From: an uncultured Eubacterium sp.
GTDB taxonomy: Bacteria > Bacillota > Clostridia > Lachnospirales > Lachnospiraceae
DNA length: 46,607 nt
Direction of reading: 5' to 3'
Assembly (NCBI GenBank): GCA_910584645.1
Contig: CAJUAU010000022.1
Coordinates: 1-46,607 of the forward strand
The translations under genes were made by a program, and so were the position numbers. Shown here in pieces: positions 42,680 through 46,607 of the stretch. Numbering within the stretch: the stretch's first letter is position 1; each line of letters starts with the position of its first letter. The notes beneath the pieces are model-generated. The model was not told the origin of the DNA. It ran no database searches and saw only the letters and a program-made list of their open reading frames with translations.

Positions 42680-42964
42680 CTAATCACAAATGGTTCCCTG
42701 ATGATAAAACATAACCCAGTCACATCCCTGCTTTTTCCAAATAGATGAGCGCCATGATATTTTATCTGTATCCTTTTGATTTGCTTTATAACGTACTAAA
42801 GCAATACTATCATCCAGCATATCCACTTCAAAGTCAATTATCGCAATTTTTCTATCTTCTGAAAGTTCAGATAATGCATGCATAACCTCCAGCATACAAC
42901 TTTGATTTTTGTTATTAATTTGCCTTATACTCACTTTGTTTACTTTAAATGTCTTTAAGTGCAC
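42680..42964 (-). pseudogene. DUF4440/SnoaL-like C-terminal fragment
   Basis: Reads MLEVMHALSELSEDRKIAII...MLDDSIALVRYKANQ...SWRSSIWKKQGCDWVMFYHQGTI. The SSIWKK-W-FHQGT end is typical of DUF4440/NTF2-like proteins, whose N-terminal half (about 50 residues) is missing. The start lies inside the upstream fusion gene's last codons and has no ribosome site. Most likely a truncated remnant. Confidence 0.5.
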
Positions 42965-44546
42965 TATGACTTGTTAATTCCTTTACTATTTTCCAGCCTT
43001 CATAACTGTGTTCCAAATTTTCTTTTATCGGCAAAAATCCTAAATCCAAATAAACCTTGCATGCCAGCCATGTATTTGTTTGTGTCGGTATTTTCGCATG
43101 TAAATATCCAAGATTCCTCATAACATTTAAAACATATGTAATCAACGGTTTTGAAAGCCCTTTTCCTTGATACTCCTGCTTAACTGCTACCCAATGAAGC
43201 CATCCGGCTCCTGAAGTATCTCTACCGTGAATGTCATAAAAAGCTGTAGCTGTAGCAATTTTTTCCCCTTTCTCATTTTCGATAAAAAACATTCTGTCAG
43301 GAAGTATATCAAGGCTATTTGCGAAATAACGATTCCAAGCTTCCAATCCCTGTTCATAATCTGCAAACTCTTTTGCCAACATCTCAATATCAATCCATCG
43401 TTCCCTATCCCCATCAGAATAGGGCACAAATCTATATCCTGCCGGAAGACTGTAATCTGTCATGTCAGATAACTCTCGTTCAAGTAATAATTCGTAAAAA
43501 CAGATTTTTTCATCGTGATCATCATACTGCGTTACATCTATTTTCCGCAGACGAACATCCAACGCCTCCTTGATCTGAGGTACTGTTTTCTGAATATACT
43601 TCATCCTATCCATCGTATTGCGCACCTCGGAAATGCCCATTTGTCTTTCTGCTTCGTCCATACAGTTTCCCAAAGCTCTTTGGATATTATATTCCAGCCA
43701 CTCAACCCAGGTATATACTACACCAACGACATCACTGTATCCCCGAAAACAATTATCATATGCTTTCAAATAGCCGTCAAAGAAGGCGATCATCTTATCA
43801 ACATCCATCTTGCCGCTTATGATCCCTGACCATTGCAATGCCAACTGCATGACATGGGATATGGGATTACCATAGTCCAGACATTCCAGATCGATCATCC
43901 ATGGACTTCCATTATCCCACATAATATTCTTTGGATCCATATCTTCATTGGACAAACACAACACAGCCGGCAATGACGCCCTGGCTTTGTTTAATTCATT
44001 TTCAGCGTAAATAAGAAATTCTTCATTATCTTCCAATAACGAAGCGATCGCAGAGTTTTCCTCCTTTGCCTTCAGCACATAACCCCGCCAATCTATATGA
44101 CTTTTTTCCGGAGCTTGATATGCAATATTCTTTGGTTCGATCGCATGGACTCTACCAAGAATATTTCCTGCTTTATAACACATCTCATTTGAAATATGAT
44201 CCCAATCGGCAATGCTTCCCTCCTGCCACCTAAATAAATAGAAAAACTGGTCATCTATCTTTTGCATCTTTTTGCCGCCAAATACCATAGCCGGCACGAT
44301 AGGAATATCATTATTCTCCAGTATCCCTTCTATTTTTTCTGCCCTTGCATAATTCTCATGTACCCCCGGTCTTTTCATTATTTCTGCATTTAAATGTTTT
44401 ACTGCGTATATGCCGCTGTCGGTTATTACTTTGTACATCCTGTGCATTAAACCGCCAGATACAGATTCAACATCTGCAATTATTTTACCCAAATCACACA
44501 TGTGTACTAATTTCTCTAATAAATTTTCTATCCTCTTTTCTTTCAT
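42945..44546 (-). CDS. APH-like phosphotransferase fused to GNAT acetyltransferase
   Basis: 533 residues. Residues about 1-330 form an APH/choline kinase-like fold: SVSGGLMHRMYKV (nucleotide loop), FFYLFRWQEGSIAD, the catalytic LSNEDMDPKNIMW (HxDxxxxN with His replaced by Asn) and PWMIDLECLDYGNP (DFG-like Asp). Residues about 370-533 are a GNAT domain: GWLHWVAVKQEYQGKGLSKPLITYV as acetyl-CoA site and LACKYLDLGF-type end (KVYLDLGFLPI). The ATG is chosen by GGGAG upstream. Bifunctional modifying enzyme of unknown substrate; antibiotic modification is possible but unproven. Confidence 0.82.
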   Translation of the reverse strand: MKEKRIENLLEKLVHMCDLGKIIADVESVSGGLMHRMYKVITDSGIYAVKHLNAEIMKRPGVHENYARAEKIEGILENNDIPIVPAMVFGGKKMQKIDDQFFYLFRWQEGSIADWDHISNEMCYKAGNILGRVHAIEPKNIAYQAPEKSHIDWRGYVLKAKEENSAIASLLEDNEEFLIYAENELNKARASLPAVLCLSNEDMDPKNIMWDNGSPWMIDLECLDYGNPISHVMQLALQWSGIISGKMDVDKMIAFFDGYLKAYDNCFRGYSDVVGVVYTWVEWLEYNIQRALGNCMDEAERQMGISEVRNTMDRMKYIQKTVPQIKEALDVRLRKIDVTQYDDHDEKICFYELLLERELSDMTDYSLPAGYRFVPYSDGDRERWIDIEMLAKEFADYEQGLEAWNRYFANSLDILPDRMFFIENEKGEKIATATAFYDIHGRDTSGAGWLHWVAVKQEYQGKGLSKPLITYVLNVMRNLGYLHAKIPTQTNTWLACKVYLDLGFLPIKENLEHSYEGWKIVKELTSHSALKDI

Positions 44547-44627
44547 CCCATTTCTCCCTTTATTATCCAGTATGTTTTTCATGTAATCTCACTAGAGCGT
44601 GTTTGAAAAATTCCGAACAGTCATTTT

Positions 44628-44656
44628 ATTATACCACTTCCTCTCTCCGTTTACCA
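44628..44656 (-). promoter_or_regulatory. Extended -10 promoter of the APH-GNAT gene
   Basis: Minus strand TGGTAA (44651-44656), 17 bp with GGAAGTGG, TATAAT (44628-44633) preceded by TGG. Matches the promoter at 39405-39433 almost base for base in the core. Confidence 0.65.
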
Positions 44657-44700
44657 CAAAAATATAGGGCATAGCAACCGCCACGCCCCACATTTCTTAT

Positions 44701-45084
44701 TTATTTTATCAAGTATTCCTCTGTAATGTATTTGTCTGTCCAAAGCTGCGCTTCTACATAATGCCTTCCTATTGCTTCCATAAAAGTATCAAAATTATTA
44801 CCATACTTCAGTAATTGCTCTTTTATATTCTCCATTGTAAGTAATTTTATATTTCCGTATTTCTTGTAATCAGCCCCACTATCCCCTATTGTGAAACTAA
44901 TATGACAAGGCAAAATATCCTGCAAACGTAATCTTGATTCTATTCCTTTTCCAAACCAATCAAGAAGATAATCGCTTCCTTCTATTACAAAAGAGAGTGG
45001 ATGTTTTTCTTCCGGCATACCACCTAATTCAATGAATCGTGAATATAAATATTCATCTTGGTTTTTTCGTAATGCATAATACAA
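44701..45084 (-). CDS. Uncharacterised conserved-looking protein, disturbed start
   Basis: 127 residues: YYALRKNQDEYLYSRFIELG, PLSFVIEGSDYLLDWFGKGI, CHISFTIGDSGADYKKYGNI and a helical C-terminus. No domain recognised. The only start in frame is a TTG directly after a stop, with no ribosome site. A well-placed ATG with GGAGG at 45110 opens MSEDI and, after two small indels (near 45093 and 45083), the frame would continue DELIYYALRKNQ. The N-terminus therefore looks broken, or the gene starts at the TTG. Confidence 0.45.
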   Translation of the reverse strand: MYYALRKNQDEYLYSRFIELGGMPEEKHPLSFVIEGSDYLLDWFGKGIESRLRLQDILPCHISFTIGDSGADYKKYGNIKLLTMENIKEQLLKYGNNFDTFMEAIGRHYVEAQLWTDKYITEEYLIK

Positions 45085-45141
45085 TTAGTTCATCAAATGT
45101 CTTCACTCATATCCTCCATAAAATACCGGTTTTTTTATTTG

Positions 45142-45170
45142 ATTGTACCACTTCCATGCAAGCATGAAAG
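45142..45170 (-). promoter_or_regulatory. Promoter-like block upstream of the 45.1 kb gene
   Basis: Minus strand TACAAT (45142-45147) preceded by TGG, with GGAAGTGG in a 17 bp spacer; the -35 (CTTTCA) is weak. Related to the two TGGTATAAT promoters at 39.4 and 44.6 kb. Confidence 0.45.
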
Positions 45171-45220
45171 TAGTTCTTTGTTTCATCTTTTATGCGCTTT
45201 GCTCAAAGCTTTCGTGCAAA

Positions 45221-45276
45221 TTACTCAATATCGTAGCAACACGACCAGAACCTACTGTACGTCCACCCTCACAGTA
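45221..45276 (-). pseudogene. tuf: 3'-end remnant of an EF-Tu gene
   Basis: The minus strand reads EGGRTVGSGRVATI; with one base missing it then continues as ATT GAG TAA, giving IIE-stop. That is the exact end of bacterial EF-Tu (REGGRTVGSGVVxxIIE). The preceding bases are unrelated, so only about 16 codons of a tuf gene remain. It may mark a recombination point near the tuf locus. Confidence 0.6.
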
Positions 45277-45510
45277 TATTAATAGCGTTTTTTGTGGTAT
45301 TTTCTATGCTTTTTATTGCGGAAAACAGCGCGAAATCGTTGTTTTTGTGTGGCGTATTTTTATTTACATGATTTCTTGGTACCGTTTTGGCGCCAAAATG
45401 ATTTTCTCCTTATCCACCTTTATTGCATGGTGCTAGCACCATGTATAAATAACACTTATCTCCATATAATCCTCCAAATCCCGATTGTGATTTGATCATT
45501 TTTAAGGGAA
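45277..45510. other. Non-coding gap with two perfect palindromes
   Basis: TTTTGGCGCCAAAA at 45385-45398 and an 18 bp palindrome at 45426-45443 (CATGGTGCT/AGCACCATG) lie 27 bp apart, between the tuf remnant and repeat B. No gene is evident. Confidence 0.5.
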
Positions 45511-45688
45511 ATATTAGCTGCTATATTTTGTTATTAAAACTCCCACTAACCCTTGAAAACACTAAGTTTATCATAGGTGAACTCTCCCTTATAGTTTCCC
45601 TTGTGTTATATCTTCCCACAGTGTATCACAAACCCTGACAAGGGAAAAAATGAGGGCACAGAGCAGGAGCAACAAAATCACATATAAT
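45511..45688 (+). repeat. Repeat B: second copy of the element-end repeat
   Basis: Same orientation and landmarks as repeat A (5016-5180): ATATTTTGTTATTAAAA, AACCCTTGAAAACACTAAG, GTTTCCCTTGTGTTATATC and AAAATCACATA. It has a small insertion (GAGCAGGAGC) near its right end. The two copies are 40.5 kb apart and enclose most of the window. Confidence 0.6.
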
Positions 45689-46212
45689 TATACAATGATA
45701 TCAATAATTTCCTTAGCGATATCCTCTGTACTCATTGTACCATCTATTACATAATCGGAAGATGGTAATATATCTTTTTGCATTTGGACAAATGCAATTC
45801 TTGCATATTTTATATATCCCATTAAGTCATTTCTTATGTCATTAACGGATGCATTACCCATATCTCTTAGAATTCTTCTTGCTAACGCTATATCCAAAGG
45901 TGTATCTATAAAAAAAACCACATCTATATACTTTCTAATTTGCTCATTATAATAGGCAAAAGGATAATCAAGAATTAAATAATCACAATTTCCACTATTT
46001 TTAACCCTTAATATATCCTTCGCCAAGGGTTCAAGATTCCAGACATTATAATCAGCGCCATCAAGTACCCATTGATAAAAATTATCAACTTCCCCCTCAA
46101 ATACATAGTCATCGAAATGTAAAGTCTGCACATTGGATAATTGCTTTTTTATTTCATTTACTGTTGTTGTTTTCCCACCTGCTGTTACGGCGGCTATCGC
46201 AATCACTTTCAT
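45688..46212 (-). CDS. P-loop kinase-like protein (uridine kinase-like)
   Basis: 174 residues. Walker A AAVTAGGKTTT at residues 7-17 (the family has GxxxxGKS/T; here VTAGGKT), TLHFDDYVFEGE with the DD pair near 37-40 as in uridine kinases, LILDYPFAYYN as Walker B, and LARRILRDMG as lid Arg. It probably phosphorylates a nucleoside or small molecule. GGAGGG precedes the ATG. Beside the Doc-like gene and repeat B. Confidence 0.83.
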   Translation of the reverse strand: MKVIAIAAVTAGGKTTTVNEIKKQLSNVQTLHFDDYVFEGEVDNFYQWVLDGADYNVWNLEPLAKDILRVKNSGNCDYLILDYPFAYYNEQIRKYIDVVFFIDTPLDIALARRILRDMGNASVNDIRNDLMGYIKYARIAFVQMQKDILPSSDYVIDGTMSTEDIAKEIIDIIV

Positions 46213-46289
46213 AAAATCACCCTCCTATCACCTATGCACAAAGTTTAAGTTTGTGCATAGGGTGTATTTCGCTCTCAAACGCCGAGGGC

Positions 46290-46607
46290 TTATTGTTGAT
46301 GCTCAATAATCAATTGTAAAATTTCCTTTTCACCAATATCACCGGATGCCAATGCAAGAATGACATCACTTAACTCCTTTTGGCAGTATGACAATTCATA
46401 TCCATTCAATGCAAGAAAAACTAACATAGCATGCGCGCCAAGTCTTTTGTTTCCGTACAACATTGCATGGTTTTTTACCAATCCAAAACAAAGCCGTGCC
46501 GCCTTTTCCTGAATGCTTATAAAGCTCTTTTCCATCAAATAACTGAAACGGATTATTTAACGCTAAATCCAACATTCCTTCATCACGAATACCGTCAATT
46601 CCTCCAG
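46290..46607 (-). pseudogene. Doc-like toxin gene, frameshifted and cut by the window edge
   Basis: The first frame reads GGIDGIRDEGMLDLALNNPF and QLFDGKELY, the N-terminal part of Fic/Doc proteins. Near 46516-46522 one base is missing and the other frame continues SIQEKAARLCFGLVKNHAML-YGNKRLGAHAMLVFLALNGYEL to the stop. Doc toxins use HPFxDGNKR; here the block is NHAMLYGNKRLG, with the phosphate-site Asp changed to Tyr. The gene begins beyond 46607, so the start and any antitoxin are not visible. Probably inactive. Confidence 0.72.

Overview
The window looks like a chromosomal stretch from a gut Lachnospiraceae-type Clostridia (Firmicutes). Pointers are the class II GalT, a CD3324-type regulator, a DUF6061-like protein, Tn916/Tn1549-type integrase debris, a TxpA/holin-like peptide toxin, and strong GGAGG ribosome binding sites throughout. 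No rRNA, tRNA or CRISPR array was seen. All family names are from reading the sequence; no database search was run.

Left accessory region (1-11.3 kb). It holds a DUF2383-like protein, a short cis-prenyltransferase, a type I toxin/antisense-RNA module (1369-1695), a truncated UPF0175-like gene, a GNAT acetyltransferase, an internally deleted methyltransferase, a CD3324-like regulator and a radical SAM protein. Next come the first copy of a ~165 bp mobile-element-like repeat (5016-5180), a DUF6061-like gene, a cyclase-fold gene with one in-frame stop, and a ToxN/AbiQ-type toxin with an upstream structured RNA (type III toxin-antitoxin). An XRE-methyltransferase, a HAD-like protein, a Nudix hydrolase, a 5'-truncated Tn916-type integrase and a histidine-phosphatase-like protein follow.

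Central metabolic island (11.6-25.5 kb). galK-galE-galT run rightward. They converge on a leftward operon: mglB-mglA-mglC (galactose ABC importer), an AraC-type response regulator, a YesM-type histidine kinase and two sugar-binding-protein-like genes. This is a complete uptake, sensing and Leloir-pathway unit. MglC carries an unusual ~175-residue charged cytosolic extension.

ADP-ribosylation and stress block (25.5-30.4 kb). A leftward operon encodes a tandem SnoaL/NTF2 protein, a SirTM-type sirtuin and a zinc-type macrodomain protein. Next to it is an Rrf2 regulator gene. Both promoters carry an inverted repeat (TTGTAA-N9-TTACAA) that has the -35 TTGACA box in its centre, so the two units are probably co-regulated. 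The usual SirTM partners GcvH-L and LplA2 are absent. A DUF1266 gene, a Nudix gene and a histidine phosphatase gene follow rightward.

Right region (30.5-46.6 kb). It holds a VOC protein, an FtsX-type ABC transporter with BlaI/BlaR1-like regulators and a palindromic operator, a half-size EamA protein, two methyltransferases, a MarR-MATE efflux pair, a CPBP protein, an APH-GNAT fusion and a P-loop kinase. A collapsed second copy of the HAD-Nudix cassette lies at 41.4-41.8 kb, a tuf 3'-end remnant at 45.2 kb and the second ~165 bp repeat at 45511-45688. A frameshifted Doc-like toxin gene runs off the right edge. Several genes here share an extended -10 promoter block. The two ends are thus rich in toxin-antitoxin modules and gene debris around a metabolic core.
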